From Seminavis robusta (Eukaryota; Bacillariophyta; Bacillariophyceae; Naviculales; Naviculaceae): a stretch of 64,000 nucleotides of DNA. The stretch is from positions 1 through 64,000 of the forward strand of contig CAICTM010000291.1 of the NCBI GenBank assembly GCA_903772945.1, read 5' to 3'. The notes beneath the pieces were generated by a model. It saw only the letters and a list, made by a program, of their open reading frames with translations. It did no database searches and was not told the origin of the DNA. Shown piece by piece: positions 1 through 11,001 of the stretch; position 1 is the first letter of the stretch; each line of letters starts with the position of its first letter. A program made the position numbers and the translations under genes.

Positions 1-2286
1 AGCTTTTGGTAACCACACTCACATTTTGTAAGGTCGTGTAGACTTTGCCTAAGGTATTACAGTTCCTTTATACGGGCTAGCGATCGGCAATTACTACTAG
101 CTAGCTACTACTTAGTTGTATCATGGGTTATTTGGTATTGCGACTACTGTAAAAGCTTGGTTTGAAAGCAAGAGGGCACTAAGTGCTCACACAACCAATC
201 TCGGAGTTGCATTGCAGCAAGGCAGATTTCACTTGGATTGGCAAAGCAACAAGAAGTACTAGTACTAGGAGAAAAGGGACATGACTACTGCAGGGCTTGG
301 TGCCACTGACACTGGAAGACCCGCTAAAGCACCACGGCAAGTTAGAAGATCTGCAGGAGAGGAGAGAGGCACATCAAGTCAAATGCCAGCCATTCCACAA
401 GACATGGTGGAGGAAGATCAAATTGCTTGGGCCATGCAAGATGGTGGTGGTATTGGTTCTGAAAGCGAGGAAGACAATAGAAAACCAGCAGCTGACCCGC
501 GGTTTGGTACCCGAGATGACGGCAATGAGGAAGCAAAAGAGGAGGCAGATGAGGAAGCCATAGAGGCACTGATGAGGAAGGAAGTGACGACGATTCGCAA
601 GAAGACACAGATGAGAATGCGCTCTGTACCGGATTCTGTATGTAGTTTCCATGTTCATTGGTATGGCATAGGGGACAAAACGGGACCACAAAATTGGTCG
701 GTACCTATGGGGTTGGGAATTTAGGATGCATGCAGGGTTCCAAAATGGTGCATACTGCCACACCCAATGGAGAACCCAGTACATGTTCCACAACAAACAC
801 CATCCAAATCCGGGAGCAATGACGTCACCAATCGCCTAGGGACGCATGTCGTTCGGTACCTTCCAGACCTCGCTGTTTTCGCGAGACCCCATTATGCGCT
901 TCTTAGATGGATGCTTTCAAGCAGACAGCTTCTAGGGCAGGTGCAACCACCAACCTTGGCTGGAGATCCAGGTGTCCACCATGTCGAACGACACCAAGGA
1001 TTCCCAGCTTGGTCCTTCCCGGACCACCCCTCTTCGGTACTCCCAATGCCACCAGGCTTGTGCCGAATGAGAGGATCCCTTTGGCAGCAATGCCATCCAG
1101 TCGACCAATGGCTGACAGCAGCAACACAGCCACACTACAGGATGAGCCCGAGGTCCCAAGCACCAAGGCCTCAGTCTCCTCTGCCTCCAAGGCAATGTGG
1201 AGTTCACCAGTGTTTGGCATGTGGTTCCATCATGTGTTTGCTTCCATGATGGCCCATAGGATTGGGGCACTCCAGTCTGTGCTGCTAGCACCGTCCCTGG
1301 ATTTTCGGACGGGCAACTAGACTACGTCCCTGTCTGGTACAGCCCATCCATCCCATCCGTCAAGGGACATGATTGCGGGGCAAGAAGGCCGCTCCACTGA
1401 GAGCTTGCCACCGCTGAATTCGGCCTGTGGCAAAGCCACGAATATTTGTCTACATATGAAGAAAACAAACAACAGCTATGATAGCAACCAGCACCGCCGA
1501 CACCTACCTAGTCTGGCCATGCTGATGAAGCAGGCAACCCCTTTGCCTACCTTTGGTCCAGCAACCAACCAACCAACCATGTGCAAGTCCCTCCACAGTT
1601 GAGATTCCCCATCTTGCATTGTGTTCCACTAGCAGCCGATGCTGAGTGGCCCATGGATGTTCCATTCATGGGGCGAGTTTGTAGATAGTTAGTTAGTAAC
1701 TAGTCGTATATCGTGGCATTCCCATGAGAGTGGATCCATACGCACTCGTGGGGAGCGATAACTTTTAGGAGCGAGAGCTCTGGATCCCGTCAGAGATAGC
1801 TCCAACAGCTATGCTGGCCTACAGCTCCAGCATGCACAGTTGGCTTATCTCCAGCAAAGCAGCAAGAAAGGATCGTCCTTTCTACCATAGTTAAGAAAAT
1901 AGTACGAAAGATTGAGACCGATCCTGACCAGCTTGTAGCCCCTTTGATACCGCAGCAGTTGATACCAATCCTGTTGAGGCCGGGCAGAAGCAGTAGGAGG
2001 TAGCAGATAGTACTGTTCCCAGACTGCCACTGCACAATTGAATAACGAAGGCCCCCAGCTCCTGAGGTGAGCTGGCCCAAAGGGTCCAGCAGAGAGCTCT
2101 GCTGGCCCTCCTGTCTGACTGACAGGGCCAAGTCCTTGGTTTGGTGCCCACTGGAGGTGTTGGGATACTCCTGAGGCACGACAAGGCTCCCTGAACTGCC
2201 TGACTACCGCTGTCCCTGAGGAAGGGTTTCAGCGAGGTCCAGTCCACTACTTGAGTACTGGAACAGAACCTTCCAAGAAACTTATT
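1..2286. other. Degraded intergenic / repeat-derived stretch
   Basis: No gene could be supported here. A 147-codon open frame at 281-724 (+) encodes an acidic, low-complexity segment followed by a short Trp-containing tail; the acidic run seems to continue in another frame, so this may be the relic of a transposon gene, but no family was recognised. Open frames at 767-1320 (+) and 1790-2322 (-) have the Ser/Pro-rich, compositionally mixed look of chance frames. The stretch abuts the truncated LTR at 2287. Confidence 0.35.
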
Positions 2287-2541
2287 GGTTATGGCAATAA
2301 CTCTACGTACTCCACGGTCCATTTCCGGAACACGTGGAAACTTCAGCTAGTAGCTGTCTAGTAGCGTGGAAGCTTTCTACGCCGGCTAAATATCTAGAGC
2401 GATGTTTCATCGACAACCTAGTATGACTAGCAGTCATGAGAACCCTGTCTCAATGACTATTCGCGAAGGACTACGTCATGAGTCGAACTCAAACCCTATC
2501 TAGGATCGAGTCGCGAATAAGGCTAAGAGCCGTGTATTGCA
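2287..2541 (-). repeat. Truncated LTR of the Ty3/gypsy family found at 28.7-34.7 kb
   Basis: This stretch matches the last ~255 bp of the two LTRs at 28735-29438 and 34306-34727 with scattered differences, ending in the same GTGTATTGCA terminus. The match to the other ~170 bp of the LTR is absent, so it is a partial copy. It has the same orientation as the other two. It ends exactly where the gag fragment at 2542 begins, with no internal Ty3 sequence next to it, so it is best read as the remnant of a solo LTR that landed in older retroelement DNA. Confidence 0.75.
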
Positions 2542-3061
2542 CAATGATTCCTTTTTCGTTGTCCTTCAAATCGTCCGCATCGATTGTTCCATAGGTTTCA
2601 TCAAGATGGTTGAGGAGTTGGAGTGCAGTGACCTGAGCGTAACCATACAATTCGTGCTTGAGTGTTTTGGTGAATGTGTCGGGGATTGCTTCGAGTAGCT
2701 GCTTCTTGAGGGCTGTTTCTGTGGTTTTGTAGACATGGAACCTTGTTTCTGCAGCAGTGAATAGCCTGTTATTTTCTGAGATTTGTGCAGCGGTGGGGGC
2801 TGCTCCATGGACAGGTTCTGGACCTGGATGGGCGGGGTTAACCCAAGGCACGGTGTGGGGGAGTGCCTCGAACGTGGCTGCCGGTAACACCAATGCTAGG
2901 TGTCCATAATGGCCTCCGCCGAATGTGGAAGGGATTGCCATCGCATTGGAATTGAGCTCTTGATGAATGATCTTGAGGGAGTTGTAGGATGGTTTCTTTT
3001 CCGGTGGGATGGATGTGAGGGTGTCCGTCGTGAAGTGGTCAATGGCCACAAAGGATGACAT
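2542..3061 (-). pseudogene. Copia-like (CoDi-type) gag fragment, broken fossil
   Basis: The translated fragment (about 170 residues) has the N-terminal organisation common in diatom Ty1/copia (CoDi) gag proteins: a short leader, then a segment around GGGHYGHLALVLPAA, a Pro/His-rich stretch, and a helical part around YAQVTALQLLNHLDETYG. No protease, integrase or reverse transcriptase from the same element is present in the window, so only the 5' end of the coding region remains. The LTR fragment at 2287-2541 interrupts it. Family assignment rests on resemblance, not on a search. Confidence 0.6.
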
Positions 3062-3495
3062 GGTGGACGGCAGCTAGTAGCGTTGTGCTTGTGCTGATGC
3101 TTTTCGCGCTGGAAAAGTTCGTCGAGTTGTTAGATTGTTAATAACTGTTGATCCAGGCTGGGAGCCCAGTGAAGAATTAGTTAGTAAAGATTTGTTATTA
3201 ACAATTATGAGCAAGTTCTGGGTGGATGTCCCCATACTGGAGCACACAGGCTCAGCTGGGGAGGGCCAACTCTCAACAGCTTCTAATGGTTTATGCTCCT
3301 AACTGCAGTCCCACACGGAGGGGGAGCCTAAGATGGGCATGTTGGCATTTTGATAGTGACTGGGATCTTGCATGTGACTGAAAGACTTAAGGGTCCATGT
3401 GCCAGATCAACAGTTCTGACTCAGTCACTCAAGCACCAGCATCTCATGACGTCATCCTCATTTTTTGATCCTCATCAGCGTGGCCGTGGATCATT
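3062..3495. other. Gap between the gag fragment and the GcvH-like gene
   Basis: No gene is seen. The 3142-3205 part carries short inverted words (TGTTAATAAC and GTTATTAACA), possibly leftover retroelement leader or LTR sequence. The right end holds the palindrome ATGACGTCAT, listed separately. Confidence 0.4.
3446..3455. promoter_or_regulatory. CRE-like palindrome ATGACGTCAT upstream of the GcvH-like gene
   Basis: A perfect 10-bp palindrome containing the bZIP/aureochrome core TGACGT lies ~130 bp before the likely start at 3580. CRE-like TGACGT sites are known to mediate CO2 and light responses in diatom promoters. Use here is inference only. Confidence 0.3.
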
Positions 3496-4095
3496 GTGTC
3501 AATGCCATTGCGGCTTTGCCCATTTTATTGTTCACAGGCACCAAAACAAACTATTAATACCGTACCAGCAACAACCGCCATGATTGCAAACATAGCAACA
3601 ACTGGACGCAAACTCTTTTTTCCAAACAGTCATCTATGGCTTCGGGCGCGCAAGGAATTGCTTCAAGCTGCTAGGCTTTCTTGGTTGGTGGATGTTGGGC
3701 TCACGCAACGAAAGCTGGACGACATCGGCGACGTGTCTTCAGTAAACACGCTGGTACCACAAGAAAGAGTCAACCGTGATTGTTTTGTGCAAGCTGGTCA
3801 GAATATCATGGAAATTCAATGGGACGGCCTGACCATTTCTGGAGCAGACGAGCTCTATCATACAGTTTACGAGACGTACGAAGAGTCGACGCTGATTCAA
3901 TCTCCTCTCTCTGGGATGGTTCTGAAAGTGAACACTCTCGATCCAGACCGTGAAGAGCTGGATGAAGATACTATTCTGCTGCAAATGAGAGTCGATACTG
4001 ACTCTTTGAACCTGGCCACGAAAAATTTGGTTCAAGAGGGGGAGTACAATGACTTTGTGAGGACGTTGCCACGAGGGCGGTTCCAAGATTCCTGA
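3496..4095 (+). CDS. Glycine-cleavage H-protein-like (lipoyl-domain) protein lacking the lipoyl lysine
   Basis: The 199-codon frame (171 codons if the internal Met at 3580 is the start) follows the H-protein fold in order: a WLR..-like start near HLWLRAR, the VGLTQRKLDDIGD segment matching the VGITDYAQ..LGD block, and the hairpin QSPLSGMVLKVN matching YSPVSGEVVEVN. In true GcvH the sequence between is ESVKA, with the lipoylated Lys; here the aligned segment is ETYEESTLIQ, so Glu or Tyr sits where Lys should be. The protein therefore probably cannot carry lipoate and may be a structural or regulatory H-like paralogue rather than the shuttle subunit of glycine decarboxylase. The N-terminus is basic and could be a mitochondrial presequence. 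The gene stands alone, convergent with the DUF547 gene downstream. No intron is required. Confidence 0.65.
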   Translation: MSMPLRLCPFYCSQAPKQTINTVPATTAMIANIATTGRKLFFPNSHLWLRARKELLQAARLSWLVDVGLTQRKLDDIGDVSSVNTLVPQERVNRDCFVQAGQNIMEIQWDGLTISGADELYHTVYETYEESTLIQSPLSGMVLKVNTLDPDREELDEDTILLQMRVDTDSLNLATKNLVQEGEYNDFVRTLPRGRFQDS

Positions 4096-4341
4096 CTACG
4101 TTTATAATAGAGTTCAGGAATGCATCATCTTCTGGTCGGCAACAAGCGCTTCAGAGGCTGGCACTGTCGACACTAAAACTGCGGCTAATGAAACGATCGC
4201 TACTTTGAAACTTTGTTGTCAGTACTACATACTGCATAACAATCTACCTGTTTTGTTTTCATCCCCAAACGATGTTTTCCAAAGTTTTATGTATCTACCC
4301 GGTCAGTTAGTTGGGAATCAATTCTGGTTCGAAGCATTCTT

Positions 4342-7300
4342 TCAAGGTTGCTCGGCTCCAAATTCATCTGACACTTCAGTCCGCTCCCAAAAGTCTGTGT
4401 TGGTGATTTCAGAGAGATCACCGGCGCTACAGGACTGAAATTCGTCGACATTGAGGAGAAGCTGGGAGGGGCTTTTGCTTCTCTGTTTCGGTTTTTCAGT
4501 CGGGGAAGTTGATTCGGATCGTAAGGCGCGGCCATGCTTCCGGTCCTTTTGGGGGGCCTTGTCCTTGGGAGATTTGGCAGTCAACGATGGCGAGCGAGTC
4601 TTTTCCTTGATGGGCGATGGGCTGCTGTGCAAACCATCAGAAGGTCCACCTGTTTCCTTCCGCTCGGTCGAAGATGGTGATGGCGAGCGAGTCATTTCCT
4701 TGACGGGAGACGAGCTGCCGTTCAAATCATCAGGAGGTCCACCTGTTTCCTCCCCTCCAGTCGAAGATGGCGATGGTGAGCGAGTCTTTTCCTTGATGGG
4801 CGATGCGCTACGGAGTTTGTCACCACCCAGTGGAGGTGGGAAATCCTTCAGTTCTCGTAGTTCCAACGAGTTGTAGCGAATTCTCAAGTTCTTGCAGTTC
4901 TCGAGAACATGTGCTTGGTCAGGGGTGAGGAACGGGGTGATACCCTTCAAAGCTTGCTCGCCGAGCATTGCAAATGATATTGGCAATTCGATTGTGCAAC
5001 TGCCATCCCGCTCGTTTTTTACAATATCCTTGCAGAAATTCTCTGCCATCACTTCGAGATGATTCAAAAGACCCTCATCGTCGACTGGAGGTTCAAAGAA
5101 AGGGCACGATATGAGTGTATTGACTGAGAAACATTATGGGCGCAACTTTCCGCACGTACCGGTCACGACGTGCGTGTGAATCACCAGACTCATTAGACTC
5201 ATCAGGACTCCAGGGTCGACAATAACCTTGGGATGAATCGCTGCACTCGTGTTGGACCCACGACAGCAAGAAGTGGAAGCCCATTTCCAGAACCAGCCAT
5301 TCGTATCCCCTTCTTGAAGGCTCTCCATGCCTGCCAGCGACAGGTACATATCATACGCGCTAATGACCTTTCCCCCGATATTGTACGTGATGGTCTCCAT
5401 CCATCGAAGAGACGAGCTTCCTGACTCTGGCCAAGAAAAACTTTCTCCCTTGCCGCAGTGTTTCAAAAGGAATGCATGTCGCATCATGAGGTTGAAGAGA
5501 TTGATGTGGAATGCGCACAGAGCTTGCTCTGATAAGTTGTCCTGGTTCATTACGGCAACTTGCAGCTCGCAGCATCGGATTTCAAACAGCGACTGAGCAC
5601 GATCGTATTGTAACATGTCTGTGTTGGCAAGACAGTAGAGGAAATCCATATTCTCACTGAGGGAATGGACAAGGTCGCTCAGAGGCAATGTGCACTTTCC
5701 TTTCCACTTCAGAACATTGTTCAAGACAGGCGAGGAAAATGGCTGCAGAACAAAGCTGTCCTTCGACGTCTTCTGAAGGATCCCACAGTCTTCCAGAGAT
5801 GCGGCAAATCCATTGATAGCTTCGTCATCACATATGGCTTCACCAGGAAAGAAAAGCTCCCGGAAGACGTCCTTGGCTTCCGTCTTTTTAAAATAGGCAA
5901 ACTTCGCTCCTTCCGCTGTTGTAGACCATCGCCGCGGTAGCTTTTCCATGAGCTGTCGCGTGATGTCGTAAATGGAAGCTTGGCCTCCGTTGGGAAGCGT
6001 CAACATTTGCAGCTCAGGTTCTGCAATGTGGTTCGTCGTCTTCATTGTACTCGTACTCGAAGAATACCCATATCCATCCTTGGAAGGAGATTTCCAAGAG
6101 AATGCCCGCGCGAGCTGGGGGCGGATCTCGTCATCTTCCCAATGTAGTTGAAGCTTGTGCGGAGCCTTGGGAGTAGTGATGCAGACGTCGTGAGTTGGAG
6201 TTTTGTCAAGGGCGTCGTCGTCGCCATTGGACATTGACTTGGCTCCTTTGACGAGACTAGGAGAGCTGACTGCGGCATCGGGCAAATTTCGTGTGCTCCC
6301 GTTGTCATCGGCGAGCAAAGCACGCGTTCGCTTTCGGAAAGACGATAGAGCTTGTTTGTTTGGCAGCCACGAACGAGGTGGCGGAGAGGGTATCGCATCT
6401 CCATCTGCGCGAACCGCTTCTCGGCTGTCATCATCGCTATCTTCCAATGGGGATGCCTTCACCAACTCTGCGGATGGTTCTTCTGGGTCGACAACATGAG
6501 CAATCAGAGCGGGCAAATCATCCACAACTTTGCTGCACCGTGTCAGCGACTTGGTCCGGAGGGTCCGGAGAGGGTCAGAAAAGTTGGACCCACTACTGGT
6601 ACTTGACGAATCGTCGGAAGAGGACGGCGCCTCGCTACTACTCGACGACGAATTGTCGGAAGAGGACGGCGCAATGAGATTCACGGCATCGACAGTGACC
6701 TCGCCGGATCTCACGCGCGAAGGAGGCGACGGTGGCCGGTCGTAGGAGATGTTGGAAGTGTTGGAGGTGTCCATTCCGGCAGGAGGATCACTTTCGGTGG
6801 TGTTGTTTAGTTGCAGGTGCTGGAGCATCCCAAGTTGTGTAGTTTCGAATCGTACTTGGTACCGGTACTTCTGCGGCTGGGAAGCACCAGACGACTCGTC
6901 GAAAGAACCCTTGCTGTGGTGGCTCCCCGTATCCAGATCCAGAGCAAACTCCTCGTCTTCGTCTTCCAACAGGTCGTCGTCTGGATAGGAGCGTCTCGGA
7001 ACCTCGGGAACAGCGTCCTTGCCTTGATTCTTGTCGCCGCGAAGGCTGCCGAATCGCTTTTCCTTCGGTCCTTTCTTGTTCTTGGCACCCTGCGAGATTC
7101 CACCAAAGACAGTCATGGGAAGAGGATACTTCAAGGAACTGCCGCTGTCGTGCTGTAGATTCCCCTGGTGGTGGTGGTGGTGGTGATGACTAGATGTCTG
7201 GAGCGAAGGAGGAAGGTGCGAGCTCAAGGAATGGAGAGAGTTGGTCGCCCAAGTACTGTAGCTGTCATGACCGTTCTTCAGAATGCCCCTGAGTTTGCGA

Positions 7301-8425
7301 GTTCCTCCGCTTCCACTTTCGGAACTGCCGGTGTTGCTGCTGCGGCATGTCTTGTGGGGAATCGCCAAGGCCAAAATGTCATCGTTACTCAAGGACTCAT
7401 CTCCGGACTGCGAATGTAGGCTTCCTCCAAGGTCGTCCAAGAGACCTGCTTTACAAGCGCGCTCTCCCAAAAAGTGGCAAGGTGTGTTTGATCGGTCGCA
7501 GGGAACCAACGGCGGCATCAAAAGGGGAAGCTTGGGTGGATCCTTGGCATCGGCGTCGCTCCAACGATCGGAACCATCGGGCATGGCCAGTTCCAGTTCC
7601 TCACAGTCTTCACTGTCACTGTCGATGTGACTGTTGTTGCTGTTGTTTGCCAAGCGAGCCAGCTCTCCGTCGATAGCGCTACTAGCGTCCGAGTAGCAAG
7701 AGCTAGTATAAGAGGAGTCGTCACTGAGACTAGAGCCATGGAAGGAGTCCAAGCTGTAGTCATCATCGTGAATCGTGCGAATGAAGCGACGATGGCTTGT
7801 CTTGTTGAGTTCACTGGCGCCATCAATGTGGACTGTCTTGTTAATGAGGATGCTGTCGTCGTCTTCCTGGTAATCTTCTCCGTTGTGATCAATGCTGATA
7901 TCATCGACAGTGTCTTCTTCTACTGGCAAGAGTGCCACAGACGAGGCAGCGCTTAGTCGAATAGAGCGAGAGCGATCGGAACCATCAACGGTCCGAGTCA
8001 AGGAAAAACAAGACGAAGTCACGGATGTCGTATCTTCTTCTGCTGCCGCGTTGAAAGGCGCAATCTTGTTCCAACAATCCACCGCAGAGTACATGTCAAA
8101 GTGGCATTCATCACCAAAGCGAACATGGACTGTGATGGAATGAAAAAAGAACACGGCAGTGAGAGATCCACAGATCAACGGCAACACAAGCCATGGAGCG
8201 GTTGTTTCCTCTTCTGCCACTTGTCCTCTTGCTGCTGTACTCACCACCACCATTGCTTTGATCGTGGTTATCCAATTGGCGTTCATATGGAATTCCAAAC
8301 CGCCGCAAAAATGTCTCCCATTGCTGTGTCTCCTGCTGGCTGGCAAATCGATTGGTAACCAACAGAATGGGCTGTTGTTGTTGTTGTTGATGCTGCTTCT
8401 GTGGTTTGGATGCAGGCGTCGTCAT
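4342..8425 (-). CDS. DUF547-domain protein with disordered acidic/Ser-rich N-terminal half
   Basis: Three exons fit by phase: 8425-8245, 8129-5160 and 5084-4342, giving 1297 residues. Introns are 115 nt and 75 nt, both GT-AG. Exon 1 starts with a poly-Gln run and a glutaredoxin-like beginning (LLVTNRFASQQETQQWETFL), which is cut short. A long Asp/Ser-rich region with a His7 run follows. Around residues 780-870 is a helical block that could be DEP-like. DUF547 (about 880-1075) shows the FHINLFNLMMRHAF motif and ITYNIGGKVIS. The C-terminus has three imperfect ~32-residue repeats around IKEKTRSPSPSS, encoded at about 4570-4830. Proteins of this layout (redoxin/DEP/DUF547) are common in diatoms; the function is unknown. 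If the first intron is not removed, translation can start at 8346 and the protein gains a hydrophobic helix near APWLVLPLICGSLTAVFFF, so two N-termini are possible. Alternative upstream ATG at 8464. Confidence 0.75.
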
Positions 8426-8464
8426 CTTGACTCTCCCTTTCTGTCTTTCCAGGAAAAACAGCAA

Positions 8465-9534
8465 CGTTGTGGATTGCTGAATGTGTTCCCAAGGATGATG
8501 GCTTGGATAACAGAGAGGAAGATTTTATGGCAGTCTGCGGGAGTCGAGAAGACAGTCGAGAGAAGCGTTGTTTTGGAGAGCTTTTGGAGCCAAATCCAAA
8601 CGAAAGATCGTTGTCTGTCACCTGTCACACTTCCAGTGCTTGTGAGGAAACTGTGTTTGCAGGGCTTAGTTGGGAGAAGCACGAGGTCTGCTCCTGCTCA
8701 ACAATCCAGAGTTCCATAGTTCATCCACATTGCCGTCTGTCTTTCAATGGAAGTCACAAGAAATGTTTTACGAAAAGTGTGCTTCCTCAAAGTGCTGGGT
8801 GACTTGGATTGTTGGAAGAGTGTGCTTCCAGATAAAACTCAATAGTGCTTTGGAGAGACAGACAGACCTTAGTGAAGTATTTTTGTAGGACAAGCCTTGA
8901 TGTCTGCTTTCTTTTCTTGGGACGTTTTTGCACGCGACATCTGGCCACACAATTGCCCAGCCACAGGTCATGGAGAACCACTTCATAAGGACAGTGTCGC
9001 ATGGAATACCCAGCGATACGCATTTCCACGTTTCCACTTTTGGAGTTTGGACGCAGCGACGCAGCACCCCTCTTGCTGTGGAAGCGAGGTGTACAGTCGT
9101 ACAGAAGCAATGCTGATGGCTACCGGAATGGTGCAACTAACCTGAAAGAGTCCCGAAAGCAATCTAGCCAGCCTTGGTTCTGTGTCTCCGCTGGCCTGAG
9201 GTAAAACCATGAGACCAACATGAGTAAGGTGCTGGGCTTGATCTTCCACACTTTGAGAGGATGGAAGGTTGCCTCATGGACGGTTCCAGATTGTGCTGAA
9301 AATAGGTACAATTACAGTAGCTGCAAGTACGTGTTCCGAAAGTGAGGGCCCATGGAATTTGATCAATAGGCGTCTCCAAGCGACAGGTATGCTCACCAAC
9401 CATACTTGCAGGGTTAGCCTTGGGTAGAAAGACCGCTGCAAGGTTAAAAAGGAAGACTATCTATTTTAGCAATAGGAAGAGTTAGAGTGCCAAACACAAA
9501 TGAGGCACCACTGGAAGTACCGTATGGAATGGCT
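8465..9534. other. Intergenic, no gene seen
   Basis: Short open frames occur on both strands but show no recognisable domain and mixed composition. This is probably the 5' region of the DUF547 gene and the 3' region of the EamA gene. Confidence 0.4.
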
Positions 9535-11001
9535 TTATCTCCTTCTAATGAGTACTTCTGTTCTGTTTCGTTGCTGCTCCGCTGCAAGATCATTGGGGCT
9601 TAGTTGTACTTCGTATGCATCGTCATCATCATCAACGTCTTTATCTTCCTCTTGATCAGACGAGTCAGCACCGGTGACAAGATAGACAGCAGCACCAATG
9701 AATGCACCTCCCACAACTCCCGCAGGACCCATGGTTTCACCAAGCAAGAAAAAGGCAAACAGAGCTGTACAGATTGGCTGAATAGAGTAGATAAGGTTGG
9801 CATCGGTCGGCCCAACTCTTTTCTGGCCAAAGCTTTGAGCGAATATCGTGTAGGCGCAGGTTACCAGCCCTGTCCACAAGGTCGCCCCAACGGCCGAAAT
9901 GATGGCACTCTTGGGGACTGTTCCGGCCACTATGCCCTTGCTGATTGTCGAGAAAAAGTTTGCAATCTCTGCCCCGGTCTCAGTCACAAAGGAGGGCATT
10001 GTGGCTGATCCTGCAAGTGACATCAATGCCAGTACCAGTCCCGAACTTAGCACAGTTTCCACTGTTGCTTTGGCGGCTGCCAGCTTCAAGGGTGTTGTTT
10101 CTCTGGCATATCGACCCAGCCGTACTACATGTAGTGTGTACAACACTGCTGCAGATATTATGAGTACATCTCCTTTCGTGAAGCTTCCAAAAGCAGTCAA
10201 AAAGGAGGCAATGGATGCCTGCCCTCCTATTATTCCTTCTAAATTCATCACACTAATTCCTGTAAAAGCCAGGAGACAGGAGAACCATGTTCGGGCATTG
10301 ACTGCCAGTAGATTGCCAGCTAATAGGGCCTCCAGAACAGGGACCATGACAGTTGTCAGCTGCACCAAGAAACCAGCTCTATCGGACGGAACGGTCTTTA
10401 GGCCCAACACTTGGAGGCAATTTGCAACAAACAAATACAAGCCCAATTCCAGACCGCCCATAATGGGAAAGGAAGAAAAAGAAGACGATGCTGGCTGCTC
10501 GTCCTCCAAGGATGCAGGTGATGTTGACTCGACTTCTTGAGAAATATGTTTGCTTCCTCTTTTGGATCGACTGTGTTGAATTGCCACAATACTCAAGGTT
10601 GTCAAGGAAGCAACGGCATAGTAACACGCTGAAAAAACAAAGCCAGGCACAGCAGGTTGAATTTCGTAGAGATATCGAACCACAGGCACATAGGTCCCCC
10701 ATGCAATGGGCACGGTCAACAGGACTGCCAGCCCTTTGGTTCGTTCCGAGAGAGACAACCACCCGCCTTGACTGTTGCTACCGTTGCGTGTTTTCTCGGA
10801 GGAGCTTGACAGGCGTGTATCACAGCGAGACCGTCGTACTGAGTTTCTGCTCTCCAACAACCCGCTCAGTCTCCCTAACGATGAAGTACCTTGTAATGGT
10901 CTAATTCCCCGAAGCGATGAAGGGCGCTGCTTTGCTGCCGGTACGAATCCATCGGAATAACATGCAATAGAAAGAATAGCATACACATGAAACAGTTTCA
11001 T
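9535..11001 (-). CDS. EamA/DMT-family transporter, probably plastid-targeted
   Basis: A single 488-codon exon. Residues 1-18 form a signal peptide ending in YSDG followed by FVPAA; Phe at the start of the mature part is the diatom ASAFAP-type import signal, and the Ser/Arg-rich stretch after it suits a transit peptide. Two EamA repeats follow with about ten membrane helices: the first has AWGTYVPVVRYLYE, DRAGFLVQLTTVMVPVLEAL and FTGISVMNLEG; the second has GDVLIISAAVLYTLHVVRL and ANLIYSIQPICTALFAFF. An acidic loop separates helices, and the C-terminus is an acidic Asp-run tail. The family exports or exchanges metabolites; the substrate cannot be told. Relatives in plants sit in the chloroplast envelope. 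A TGACGTCA palindrome lies ~245 bp upstream of the start. Confidence 0.85.
   Translation of the reverse strand: MKLFHVYAILSIACYSDGFVPAAKQRPSSLRGIRPLQGTSSLGRLSGLLESRNSVRRSRCDTRLSSSSEKTRNGSNSQGGWLSLSERTKGLAVLLTVPIAWGTYVPVVRYLYEIQPAVPGFVFSACYYAVASLTTLSIVAIQHSRSKRGSKHISQEVESTSPASLEDEQPASSSFSSFPIMGGLELGLYLFVANCLQVLGLKTVPSDRAGFLVQLTTVMVPVLEALLAGNLLAVNARTWFSCLLAFTGISVMNLEGIIGGQASIASFLTAFGSFTKGDVLIISAAVLYTLHVVRLGRYARETTPLKLAAAKATVETVLSSGLVLALMSLAGSATMPSFVTETGAEIANFFSTISKGIVAGTVPKSAIISAVGATLWTGLVTCAYTIFAQSFGQKRVGPTDANLIYSIQPICTALFAFFLLGETMGPAGVVGGAFIGAAVYLVTGADSSDQEEDKDVDDDDDAYEVQLSPNDLAAEQQRNRTEVLIRRR

Noticed and set aside
281-724. Acidic 147-codon frame considered as a transposase N-terminus (piggyBac-like)
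   Set aside because: Only acidic low complexity is shared; no catalytic segment could be recognised downstream.
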